Below, piece after piece: positions 56,398-64,000 of a stretch of 64,000 nt of DNA. The translations under genes were made by a program, and so were the position numbers. Source of the DNA: Martinezella rhizogenes. GTDB taxonomy: Bacteria; Pseudomonadota; Alphaproteobacteria; Rhizobiales; Rhizobiaceae. The stretch covers positions 124,001-188,000 of the forward strand of contig NZ_JUHG01000011.1 of assembly GCF_000799715.1 (NCBI RefSeq). Reading direction: 5' to 3'. Each line of letters begins with the position of its first letter. Within the stretch, counting starts at the first letter, position 1. The notes under the pieces are model-generated. The model searched no databases. It was given only the letters and a program-made list of their open reading frames with translations, and was not told the DNA's origin.

Positions 56398-57168
56398 ATG
56401 GCATTGCCCGATTTTTCTATGCGCCAGCTTCTCGAAGCCGGCGTTCACTTCGGCCACCAGACACATCGCTGGAACCCGAAGATGAAGCCGTACATCTTCG
56501 GCGATCGTAACAACATTCACATCATCGATCTGGCACAGACGGTTCCGTTGCTGAGCCGCGCCCTGCAGGTTGTCAGCGACACCGTTGCCCGTGGCGGCCG
56601 CGTTCTGTTCGTCGGCACCAAGCGTCAGGCGTCTGAACTGATCGCCGACAGCGCAAAGCGCTCGGCTCAGTACTACGTCAACGCTCGCTGGCTCGGCGGC
56701 ATGATGACCAACTGGAAGACGATTTCGAACTCGATCCAGCGTCTGCGCAAGCTCGACGAAATCCTCAATGGCGACGCCCAGGGCTTCACCAAGAAGGAAC
56801 GCCTGAATCTTGAGCGCGAGCGCGAAAAGCTTGACAAGGCTCTCGGCGGTATCCGCGATATGGGCGGCACCCCGGACCTGATGTTCATCATCGACACCAA
56901 CAAGGAAAAGATCGCGATCGACGAAGCCAAGCGCCTCGGCATCCCGGTCGTCGCCATCATCGACTCGAACTGCGATCCGGACCTGATCGACTATCCGATC
57001 CCGGGCAACGACGACGCTTCGCGCGCCATCGCTCTCTATTGCGACCTGATCGCACGCGCTGCCATCGACGGCATCGCTCGCCAGCAGAGCGCATCCGGCC
57101 GTGACCTCGGCGCTTCCATCGAAGCTATGGTCGAGCCGACCCTGGTCGAAGGCGGCACCGAAGCCTGA
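56398..57168 (+). CDS. rpsB: 30S ribosomal protein S2
   Basis: A 256-aa protein. It is recognised by [23 protein letters not shown] and the later [41 protein letters not shown] at 56398 begins MALPDFS, with AAAGG upstream; the longer frame from 56296 is not used. It is first in the rpsB-tsf-pyrH-frr cluster. A 201-bp leader could carry autoregulation but no known motif was identified. Confidence 0.97.
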   Translation: MALPDFSMRQLLEAGVHFGHQTHRWNPKMKPYIFGDRNNIHIIDLAQTVPLLSRALQVVSDTVARGGRVLFVGTKRQASELIADSAKRSAQYYVNARWLGGMMTNWKTISNSIQRLRKLDEILNGDAQGFTKKERLNLEREREKLDKALGGIRDMGGTPDLMFIIDTNKEKIAIDEAKRLGIPVVAIIDSNCDPDLIDYPIPGNDDASRAIALYCDLIARAAIDGIARQQSASGRDLGASIEAMVEPTLVEGGTEA

Positions 57169-57223
57169 TCACGCCTCGCGGCGGACAGACACTTGTCCGC
57201 CCGAGCGTATTGACATCCGGGAT

Positions 57224-57266
57224 AAGGCCGTTTGCGACTTCAAGGAGTTCGAGCGGCCTTGTTCTG
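57224..57266 (+). terminator. Probable terminator between rpsB and tsf
   Basis: Arms AAGGCCG / CGGCCTT with an inner CGACT / AGTTCG pairing, followed by GTTCTGTTT. Probably partial, since tsf lies in the same direction. Confidence 0.6.
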
Positions 57267-57441
57267 TTTAGGATGGCGCGTTGCCTGGGCGATGAATCCA
57301 GGCGTGTTCCAATCAAGAATTCCACAGTATGATGCAGCTTCATAACGCTGTCATACTTACGAGTACATTTCGTCCCTCAAATCGGTGCCGCCTTGGCTCA
57401 AAGCCGCATGCCGCACCGTATGAACCGACAAGAGGAAGCTT

Positions 57442-58368
57442 ATGACCGAGATTACGGCTGCACTGGTGAAGGAACTGCGCGAAAAGTCTGGCGCGGGCAT
57501 GATGGATTGCAAGAAGGCGCTGATCGAAACTAACGGCGATATCGAAGCCGCGATCGACTGGCTGCGCGCCAAGGGCATCTCCAAGGCCGACAAGAAGTCC
57601 GGTCGTACCGCCGCTGAAGGATTGGTTGCCATTGCCGGCGCCGGTCACAAGGCCGTTGTCATCGAGCTCAATTCCGAAACCGACTTCGTTGCCCGTAACG
57701 ATGCCTTCCAGGAACTCGCTCGCGGCATCGCCGAAGTTGCGCTGTCCACCGACGGCACGGTCGAAGCCATTTCCGCTGCGACCTATCCCGCATCCGGCAA
57801 GCCGGTTGCTGACACCATCAAGGACGCGATCGCAACCATCGGCGAGAACATGACGCTTCGTCGTGCGGCCAAGCTGGAAGTCGAGCACGGCGTCGTGGCA
57901 ACTTACATCCACAACGCTGCCGGCGACGGTATCGGCAAGCTCGGTGTTCTGGTCGCCCTGAAGTCGATCGGTGACAAGGCCGTTCTGACGTCGATCGGCC
58001 GCCAGATTGCCATGCACATTGCTGCTACCAACCCGCTGGCTATCCGCTCCGAAGACGTCGATGCTACAGTCGCCGAGCGCGAACGCAACGTCTTCATCGA
58101 GCAGTCCCGCGAATCCGGCAAGCCGGAAGCAATCATCGAAAAGATGGTGGAAGGCCGCATGCGCAAGTTCTTCGAGGAAGTCGCTCTTCTCTCGCAGGCT
58201 TTCGTCATCAACCCGGACCTGACGGTCGCTGCTGCCATCAAGGAAGCTGAAAAGACCGCCGGCGCTGCGATCGAAGTCGTCGGCATGGCCCGTCTGCTGC
58301 TCGGCGAAGGCGTCGAGAAGGAAGAGACTGACTTCGCCGCTGAAGTCGCTGCCGTGGCCAAGGGCTGA
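57442..58368 (+). CDS. tsf: Translation elongation factor Ts
   Basis: A 308-aa nucleotide exchange factor for EF-Tu. It has the family start [23 protein letters not shown], and the signature [12 protein letters not shown] long C-terminal coiled-coil domain is typical of alphaproteobacteria. ATG at 57442 follows GAGGAAGCTT. It lies 273 bp after rpsB with a terminator-like hairpin between. Confidence 0.97.
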   Translation: MTEITAALVKELREKSGAGMMDCKKALIETNGDIEAAIDWLRAKGISKADKKSGRTAAEGLVAIAGAGHKAVVIELNSETDFVARNDAFQELARGIAEVALSTDGTVEAISAATYPASGKPVADTIKDAIATIGENMTLRRAAKLEVEHGVVATYIHNAAGDGIGKLGVLVALKSIGDKAVLTSIGRQIAMHIAATNPLAIRSEDVDATVAERERNVFIEQSRESGKPEAIIEKMVEGRMRKFFEEVALLSQAFVINPDLTVAAAIKEAEKTAGAAIEVVGMARLLLGEGVEKEETDFAAEVAAVAKG

Positions 58369-58444
58369 CCATCGAATTCGTTTCGTCTGTTGACGAAACG
58401 AAACCATACCCCAGATAGGTGAAACCATATCCGGGAAAACCCGT

Positions 58445-58476
58445 GGGCATCGCGTGACAACGCGATGCCCTTCGTG
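58445..58476 (+). terminator. Hairpin between tsf and pyrH
   Basis: Perfect 10-bp arms GGGCATCGCG / CGCGATGCCC with TGACAA loop, followed by TTCGTGT. A second hairpin CGTTTCGTC / GACGAAACG (58379-58400) stands before it. Confidence 0.65.
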
Positions 58477-58522
58477 TATCCGGCTTTCACAATCTTCCCC
58501 GCGATCACTTCAAGGAGCCATG

Positions 58523-59242
58523 ATGTCCCAGCCGATCTACAAGCGTGTATTGCTCAAGGCCTCCGGCGAAGCTTTGATGGGCAGCCAGGGGTTCGGTATT
58601 GACGTTACCGTCTCTGACCGGATTGCCTCCGATATCGCAGAGGCGCGCGCAATGGGCGTCGAAGTCGGCGTCGTCGTCGGCGGCGGCAACATTTTCCGCG
58701 GCGTTGCCGTGGCCTCCAAGGGGGGCGACCGCGTGACCGGCGATCATATGGGCATGCTCGGAACCATCATCAACGCGCTGGCGCTGGCGACCTCGCTGCG
58801 CAAGCTTGATATCGACACCGTGGTCCTCTCGGCCATCTCCATGCCGGAAATCTGCGAGAGCTTCTCGCAGCGCGCCACGCTCTATCATCTCTCGCTTGGC
58901 CGTGTGGTGATCTTTGCCGGCGGCACCGGCAACCCCTTCTTCACCACCGATTCCGCCGCTGCCTTGCGCGCCGCCGAAATGGGCGCTCAGGCGATCTTCA
59001 AGGGCACACAGGTCGATGGCATCTATTCCGCCGATCCGAAGAAATTTCCGGATGCGACCCGCTTTGAACAATTGACCCATAGCCAGGTGTTGGAAAAGGG
59101 GCTCGCCGTCATGGATGTGGCCGCCGTGGCGCTGGCGCGGGAAAACTCCATTCCGATTATCGTCTTTTCCATTCATGAAAAGGGCGGTTTCGCGGAAATC
59201 TTGACCGGCGGCGGCCGCAAGACCATCGTATCAGACAATTGA
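58523..59242 (+). CDS. pyrH: UMP kinase
   Basis: Phosphorylates UMP to UDP; 239 aa. It has the amino-acid-kinase start [13 protein letters not shown], the [16 protein letters not shown] segment and [20 protein letters not shown] at 58523 is favoured by AAGGAG spacing (5 bases); the adjacent ATG at 58520 is the alternative. frr follows after 53 bp. Confidence 0.96.
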   Translation: MSQPIYKRVLLKASGEALMGSQGFGIDVTVSDRIASDIAEARAMGVEVGVVVGGGNIFRGVAVASKGGDRVTGDHMGMLGTIINALALATSLRKLDIDTVVLSAISMPEICESFSQRATLYHLSLGRVVIFAGGTGNPFFTTDSAAALRAAEMGAQAIFKGTQVDGIYSADPKKFPDATRFEQLTHSQVLEKGLAVMDVAAVALARENSIPIIVFSIHEKGGFAEILTGGGRKTIVSDN

Positions 59243-59295
59243 CGTTCCTGTGGCGCCGGACCTTCCCGGCGTCGCCTATTCACGGGAGTATAAAC

Positions 59296-59856
59296 ATGAG
59301 TGAAGGCACTGACCTTAAGGAATTGAAGCGCCGCATGGACGGCGCCATTGCGGCATTCAAGAGCGACATCGCCTCGCTGCGCACCGGGCGTGCGTCGGCC
59401 AACATTCTCGACCCGGTGACGATTGAAGCCTACGGCTCGCGCATGCCGCTGAACCAGGTGGCCAACATCACGGTTCCCGAGCCGCGCATGCTGTCGGTCT
59501 CGGTTTGGGACAAGTCGATGGTCGGCGCTGTCGAGCGTGGGATCCGCGAATCCAACCTGGGTCTCAATCCAATTATCGACGGGCAGAGCCTGCGCATCCC
59601 GCTGCCGGAACTCAACGAGGAGCGTCGTCGCTCGCTGGTCAAGGTCGCCCACGAATATGCAGAGAAGGCAAAGGTGGCGATTCGCCATGTTCGCCGTGAC
59701 GGCATGGACGGTCTCAAAAAGGCCGAAAAGGACGGTGACATCGGTCAGGATGAGGGCCGTTCCTTGTCAGAGCGTGTGCAGAAGATGACGGATGAGACGA
59801 TTTCGGACATCGACCGCTTGCTAGTCGACAAGGAAAAGGAAATCATGCAGGTCTGA
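59296..59856 (+). CDS. frr: Ribosome recycling factor
   Basis: A 186-aa protein that splits the post-termination ribosome. It is recognised by [27 protein letters not shown] and [22 protein letters not shown] helix (here [15 protein letters not shown]), ending with a three-helix bundle. ATG at 59296 follows GGGAGTATAAAC. It continues the rpsB-tsf-pyrH order. Confidence 0.97.
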   Translation: MSEGTDLKELKRRMDGAIAAFKSDIASLRTGRASANILDPVTIEAYGSRMPLNQVANITVPEPRMLSVSVWDKSMVGAVERGIRESNLGLNPIIDGQSLRIPLPELNEERRRSLVKVAHEYAEKAKVAIRHVRRDGMDGLKKAEKDGDIGQDEGRSLSERVQKMTDETISDIDRLLVDKEKEIMQV

Positions 59857-59961
59857 TTTCACGCTAGGGCATCACGCTTTCGATCACGAGATATTGAAAG
59901 CGGCTAGGGTGCGCTAGATTAAGAGGCCAGAACCTTTCCCGCCGAACAAAACTGGACCCAT

Positions 59962-60708
59962 ATGTCACTTCCGACCTTCTCTGCTGTACCCGAACATGTT
60001 GCCATCATCATGGATGGAAACGGGCGTTGGGCCAATGCACGCGGCCTGCCGCGAACCATGGGCCATCGCAAGGGCGTGGAGGCGGTGCGCGAAACCGTGC
60101 GTGCGGCCGGCGACATTGGTGTAAAATATCTGACCCTCTTTGCCTTTTCGTCGGAAAATTGGCGTCGTCCGGAGACGGAGGTGAGCGATCTCCTCGGTCT
60201 GCTCAAGGCTTTCATTCGGCGAGACCTTGCCGAATTGCACCGCCAGAACGTCCGGATCCGGGTGATCGGCGATCGCAGCAATCTGCGCGGCGACATTCTG
60301 CCCTTGCTGATAGAGGCGGAGGAGACCACCAGGGATAATACCGCCCTGACGCTGGTCATCGCCTTCAACTACGGGTCGCGCGATGAAATCGCACGCGCCC
60401 TCGTCAGCCTGGCAAAGGACGTCGAGGCCGGGCGGCTGCGTCCGCAGGATATCAGCCCCGAACTGGTTGGCGCCCGGTTGGACACGGCCGGAATTCCCGA
60501 TCCGGACCTTATCATTCGCACCAGCGGCGAAGAGCGGTTGTCGAACTTTCTGCTCTGGCAGGCAGCCTATTCGGAATTCATGTTCATGCCGGAATACTGG
60601 CCGGATTTCAGCCGGGACCTCTTTTTCTCCGCACTGGAAAAATATGCCGCGCGCGACCGGCGTTTTGGTGGTCTTTCCGCCAAGCAGGCGGCGGCCGTGG
60701 GGTCCTGA
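59962..60708 (+). CDS. uppS: Isoprenyl transferase (undecaprenyl diphosphate synthase)
   Basis: Makes the C55 lipid carrier for peptidoglycan and polysaccharide synthesis. The 248-aa cis-prenyltransferase has [13 protein letters not shown] with the catalytic Asp, and [24 protein letters not shown] for product chain binding. Its stop overlaps the cdsA ATG (ATGA). Confidence 0.96.
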   Translation: MSLPTFSAVPEHVAIIMDGNGRWANARGLPRTMGHRKGVEAVRETVRAAGDIGVKYLTLFAFSSENWRRPETEVSDLLGLLKAFIRRDLAELHRQNVRIRVIGDRSNLRGDILPLLIEAEETTRDNTALTLVIAFNYGSRDEIARALVSLAKDVEAGRLRPQDISPELVGARLDTAGIPDPDLIIRTSGEERLSNFLLWQAAYSEFMFMPEYWPDFSRDLFFSALEKYAARDRRFGGLSAKQAAAVGS

Positions 60709-61541
60709 TGAGTCGCGAACTCAGGCTGCGCATTATCTCCGGCATCATTCTCGCCGCAATCGTTCTCGTCGCTACCTGGTACGGTGGGCTGAGCTTCCGC
60801 CTTCTGGCGGCGCTGATTGGCCTGCTTGTCTATTATGAATGGTCGACGATAGCGGATCTTCATGGCCGCGATCCGCAAGGCAACGCGCTCGGCTGGCTGG
60901 CCCTGGTGCTGATTGCCGGCGCAACGCTGATGGAAGAATCGGTCTATTCGGTCGAGGTGCTGCTTGCCTTTGTTGCGGTGACGGCGGTCATGGTTGCCAT
61001 GCGCGGCAAAAGCTGGTGGTTACCCGGTGGAATATTCTATGCCGGATTGACGGCCATTGCCCTAGCTGAGATCCGCGATGACGACCTGCGCGGTTTCGTG
61101 CTGATGTTGTTCATCTTCGCCACCGTATGGGCGACCGATATTTTCGCCTATTTCGTCGGTCGGGCCATCGGTGGGCCAAAGCTTGCGCCGCGCATATCGC
61201 CGGGCAAGACCTGGTCGGGTGCCATTGGCGGCGCAATCGCCGCCGTGATGGCGGGAACGGCGGTCGTCTGGAGCTATTTCTCCGCGGATGGTTTATGGAT
61301 TCCTGTGCTCGCTCTGATCTTGTCGATTTGCAGCCAGATCGGCGATTTATTCGAGTCTTTCATGAAGCGCCGTTTCGGCGTCAAGGACTCCAGCCATCTG
61401 ATTCCCGGCCATGGCGGGGTCATGGATCGGGTCGACGGACTAATTTTTGCTTGTTTTGCGGCGTTCTTGTTGGCTATCGTGATATCGCTGACAATGAGCG
61501 GCGAGACCATGTCATTGGGCAGTGTCCTGCTCGGTGTATGA
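60708..61541 (+). CDS. cdsA: Phosphatidate cytidylyltransferase
   Basis: Makes CDP-diacylglycerol for phospholipid synthesis in the inner membrane. The 277-aa protein is very hydrophobic with several membrane helices. The family signature is present: SPGKTWSGAIGG, then FGVKDSSHLIPGHGGVMDRVDG. It overlaps uppS by one base and precedes rseP by 24 bp, forming the envelope-synthesis unit. Confidence 0.96.
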   Translation: MSRELRLRIISGIILAAIVLVATWYGGLSFRLLAALIGLLVYYEWSTIADLHGRDPQGNALGWLALVLIAGATLMEESVYSVEVLLAFVAVTAVMVAMRGKSWWLPGGIFYAGLTAIALAEIRDDDLRGFVLMLFIFATVWATDIFAYFVGRAIGGPKLAPRISPGKTWSGAIGGAIAAVMAGTAVVWSYFSADGLWIPVLALILSICSQIGDLFESFMKRRFGVKDSSHLIPGHGGVMDRVDGLIFACFAAFLLAIVISLTMSGETMSLGSVLLGV

Positions 61542-61565
61542 AATCAACGCGAACAGGATCAATGT

Positions 61566-63239
61566 ATGAGTAGCGTGGCAGGCATCATCGGCTTCTTGAC
61601 GAACAACGTCATCACGTTTGTTTTCGTCCTGTCATTGCTCGTTTTCGTGCATGAGATGGGTCATTATCTGGTCGGGCGTTGGTCCGGTATCCGCATCATG
61701 GCCTTCTCGATCGGTTTCGGTCCCGAGATCGCCGGCTTTACCGACCGTCACGGCACACGCTGGAAGCTGTCGCTCATTCCGCTCGGCGGCTATGTCCGTT
61801 TCTTCGGCGACGAAGATGCCTCAAGCAAGACCGATGTCGATCAGCTCTCGACCATGACCGAGGAGGAGCGCGCCCAATCCTTTGCCGGCGCGAAGCTCTG
61901 GAAGCGCGCCGCGACCGTTGCCGCTGGCCCGATTGCCAATTTCATTCTCGCCATCGCAATCTTTGCCGTGCTGTTCAGCGTCTATGGCCGCACGGTCGCG
62001 GACCCGGTCGTCGCCATGGTCACGCGCGACGGTGCCGCCGCCGAAGCGGGCATCGAGCCTGGCGACCGTCTTGTTGCCATCGACGGCAACAAGATCGCGA
62101 CCTTCGATGAAGTGCAGCGCTATGTCGGCATGCGGCCCGGCCGCAATATCGTTCTGGGCGTCGAGCGCGATGGCCAGAAGCGCGATTTCAACATCATGCC
62201 GAAGCTGGCGGAAGACACGGATCAGTTCGGCAACAAGATGGAGATGGGCCGCATCGGCATTGCGCTCGTCGATCCGCAGGTGACGGCGGTAGAGCCGGGC
62301 GGACCGGCGGCACGGGCGGGCGTACTGGCCGGCGACCGTCTCCTCGCAGTCGACGGCAACAATGTCGCGACCTATTACGATATCGCTCGCTATATCGGTG
62401 ATCGCCCCGGCAAGAGCGTGGTCCTGACGGTTGAGCGCAACGGCCAGACGCGCGATTTTCCGATGGTGACGGAAGTCCTGTCGGAAACCGATTCTTCCGG
62501 CAACAAGAAGGATGTGGGTAGCATCGGCATTTCGCCGATCGATCCGCTCGTGGCCACCATTGTTGAGGATAGCCCGGCCGCAGGGGCGGGTATCTCGCTG
62601 GGCGACCGTATAATTTCTGTGGATGGGCGTGCCATCGGTTCTGTCGGTGAGGTGCAGCGTTACGTTGCCACTCGTGCGGACAAGGCGGTGGTGTTGTCCG
62701 TTGAGCATAACGGTGTGACGCGCGACGTCCCGGTGATGCCGAAGACGGCGGCGGAGCCCGATGCCTTCGGGAAAGGGACGGAGATCGGCAGCATCGGAAT
62801 CACCGACGGCCAGAAGCCGATCAAGTTGCGATATGAAACATACGGGCCGCTGCAGGCGCTAAGCGAAGGCGTCAAGCAGACCGGTAGCATCATTTCCGGC
62901 ACCTTCGAATATCTTGGCAATGTCATTGGCGGCTACATGAAGGCGGATCAGCTTGGCGGTCCGATTCGTGTGGCGCAACTCTCCGGTCAAATGGCCACTC
63001 TGGGCTTCTCCGCGGTGCTCCAATTCGCGGCCATACTTTCTGTTTCAATTGGTTTATTAAATTTGATGCCGGTCCCGGTACTTGATGGCGGCCATCTGAT
63101 GTTCTATGCGATTGAAGCTGTAAGGGGAAAACCGCTGGGTGCCCGAGCACAGGACATCGCTTTCCGGATTGGGTTCGCAATGGTTCTGTCACTCATGGTA
63201 TTTGCGACATGGAACGACATCAGCTCCAGGATAGGCTGA
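61566..63239 (+). CDS. rseP: Site-2 metalloprotease RseP with three PDZ units
   Basis: Intramembrane protease that cleaves anti-sigma factors after DegS-type cuts. The zinc site is HEMGH at His29-His33, and NLMPVPVLDGGH (499-510) gives the third ligand. Between the membrane parts lie three PDZ units beginning at Asp146, Asp236 and Asp326 (DPVV, DPQV, DPLV), each 90 residues (270 bp: 62001-62270, 62271-62540, 62541-62810), each ending GRIGI or GSIGI. Most rhizobial RseP are near 375 aa; two extra units account for the 557 aa here. Confidence 0.93.
   Translation: MSSVAGIIGFLTNNVITFVFVLSLLVFVHEMGHYLVGRWSGIRIMAFSIGFGPEIAGFTDRHGTRWKLSLIPLGGYVRFFGDEDASSKTDVDQLSTMTEEERAQSFAGAKLWKRAATVAAGPIANFILAIAIFAVLFSVYGRTVADPVVAMVTRDGAAAEAGIEPGDRLVAIDGNKIATFDEVQRYVGMRPGRNIVLGVERDGQKRDFNIMPKLAEDTDQFGNKMEMGRIGIALVDPQVTAVEPGGPAARAGVLAGDRLLAVDGNNVATYYDIARYIGDRPGKSVVLTVERNGQTRDFPMVTEVLSETDSSGNKKDVGSIGISPIDPLVATIVEDSPAAGAGISLGDRIISVDGRAIGSVGEVQRYVATRADKAVVLSVEHNGVTRDVPVMPKTAAEPDAFGKGTEIGSIGITDGQKPIKLRYETYGPLQALSEGVKQTGSIISGTFEYLGNVIGGYMKADQLGGPIRVAQLSGQMATLGFSAVLQFAAILSVSIGLLNLMPVPVLDGGHLMFYAIEAVRGKPLGARAQDIAFRIGFAMVLSLMVFATWNDISSRIG
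62001..62810 (+). repeat. Three diverged 270-bp tandem repeats in rseP
   Basis: Coding repeats with an exact 270-bp period, each encoding one PDZ unit with shared landmarks GDRL/GDRI, VDG/IDGN, RYV/RYI, VVL.VE.(D/N)G. Diverged enough to be an old duplication. Confidence 0.8.
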
Positions 63240-63437
63240 TGGGGGAGCAAGGGAAGAATTACGATTTATTTACGATGTTTCAAAGCTGTAGTGGCCAATG
63301 AGCCACTCTTTGAAATGAAGTAAACAGAAATTAACTTGCTCCCTTGCTTGTATGTCAAAAGCGGGTAAAACGACACACGTGGCCGGAATCGGGTTCTTCC
63401 CGGGGCTGGGGACGACTGAAAAAAGGTAAGAAGTGAA

Positions 63438-64000
63438 ATGAAGGCTGGTTCAAGATTTTTGAACGCAGTGTCGGCGGTAGCGCTGTCTGCAGGTGTTGTT
63501 GCGTCGGGCGCTGGTGTTGTCACCCTTGCTTCTGCTTCGGTCGCAGAAGCCGCTGTCATACAGCGGATCGATGTCAGGGGGGCAGAACGCGTTGGTGTTG
63601 ATGCTGTTCGTGACAATATCACGATTAAGCCCGGCAAGAGCTTCTCGCCCGGTGACATCGATAATTCGGTGAAGCAACTCTATGCCACCGGATATTTCTC
63701 CGATGTGCACGTAACCGTTTCCGGCGGTACGCTGGTTATTTCCGTCAAGGAAAACCAGCTGATCAACGCCGTGGTTTTCAACGGCAACCGCAAGATCAAG
63801 GACGACAAGCTGCAGGGCATCGTCCAGACCCATGCCGCTGGTCCCTATAGCGAAACCCAAGTTCAGGCTGATATCAAAACGATCAAGGACGCCTATGCGG
63901 CGATCGGTCGTAATGAAGTTCAGGTGACGACGCAGACCGTACCGGTCGCGCAGGGCCGCATCAACGTTGCCTTCGTCATCAACGAAGGTGATCGTACCAA
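63438..64000 (+). CDS. bamA: Outer membrane assembly factor BamA (3' end outside window)
   Basis: Core of the BAM complex that inserts outer-membrane proteins. Visible are a signal peptide (AVALSAGVVASGAGVV...EAAVIQ) and the first POTRA domains: IQRIDVRGAERVGVDAVRDNI and INAVVFNGNRKIKDDKLQGIV. The ATG at 63438 follows AAGGTAAGAAG. The beta-barrel part lies beyond 64000. It follows rseP by 198 bp, the usual alphaproteobacterial order. Confidence 0.95.
   Translation, partial: MKAGSRFLNAVSAVALSAGVVASGAGVVTLASASVAEAAVIQRIDVRGAERVGVDAVRDNITIKPGKSFSPGDIDNSVKQLYATGYFSDVHVTVSGGTLVISVKENQLINAVVFNGNRKIKDDKLQGIVQTHAAGPYSETQVQADIKTIKDAYAAIGRNEVQVTTQTVPVAQGRINVAFVINEGDRT

Overview
The window is a chromosomal segment of an alphaproteobacterium of the Rhizobiales, most likely a Rhizobium species. 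Evidence: the metC-aapJQMP general amino-acid permease locus, EipB, NDUFS4- and NDUFS6-like complex I accessory proteins, DUF3126, phasin plus class I PHB synthase, and the order rpsB-tsf-pyrH-frr-uppS-cdsA-rseP-bamA. The DNA is GC-rich and the core gene order is conservative.

Layout. Positions 1-8408 are core: map (partial)-sfsA, phaC, a lipoprotein, an aminotransferase, hom and recJ. Positions 8468-8542 hold a tRNA-Glu(UUC). From about 8543 to 31790 lies an integrated island of about 23 kb. Its right edge runs into a tRNA-Glu(CUC) at 31791-31865, followed by a second tRNA-Glu(UUC) at 31946-32020. Positions 32177-64000 are core again: lipoprotein, gloA, a double cold-shock protein, DUF192, tRNA-Pro, a complex I subunit, tRNA-Arg, LysE/Lrp pair, aap operon, metC, a FAD monooxygenase, cysE, phasin, clpS-clpA, several small housekeeping genes, then the translation/envelope cluster ending in a partial bamA.

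The island looks like a defence island. From left to right it has: (a) an XRE regulator facing two small DUF6634-like genes and a soluble FtsH-like AAA protease; (b) a tightly packed six-gene operon read leftwards, with a type III restriction helicase (Res), a PD-(D/E)XK nuclease with an alkyltransferase-like N-terminal domain, a beta-class Mod methyltransferase with an AT-rich target-recognition region, two proteins of unknown function (one sharing the alkyltransferase-like domain), and a UvrD-type helicase with a RelE-like N-terminus; (c) a lone HEPN-like gene; (d) a module of a 158-aa unknown, a DUF3644 HEPN protein and a TrlF/Ppl-type PHP-SMC ATPase; (e) a recombinase cassette (truncated serine recombinase, small basic protein, large serine recombinase) at the right end. 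The last codons of the large recombinase lie inside the tRNA-Glu(CUC) gene. That tRNA has an acceptor-stem mismatch and an unusual discriminator base, which fits integration at its 3' end.

The strongest candidates for undescribed biology are the six-gene Res/nuclease/Mod/helicase operon and the DUF6634-FtsH-like cassette. In the core, the site-2 protease RseP carries three PDZ units with an exact 90-residue period, which explains its length of 557 aa. The phasin promoter region has three TGC-N3/4-GCA motifs of the kind bound by the PHB regulator PhaR.
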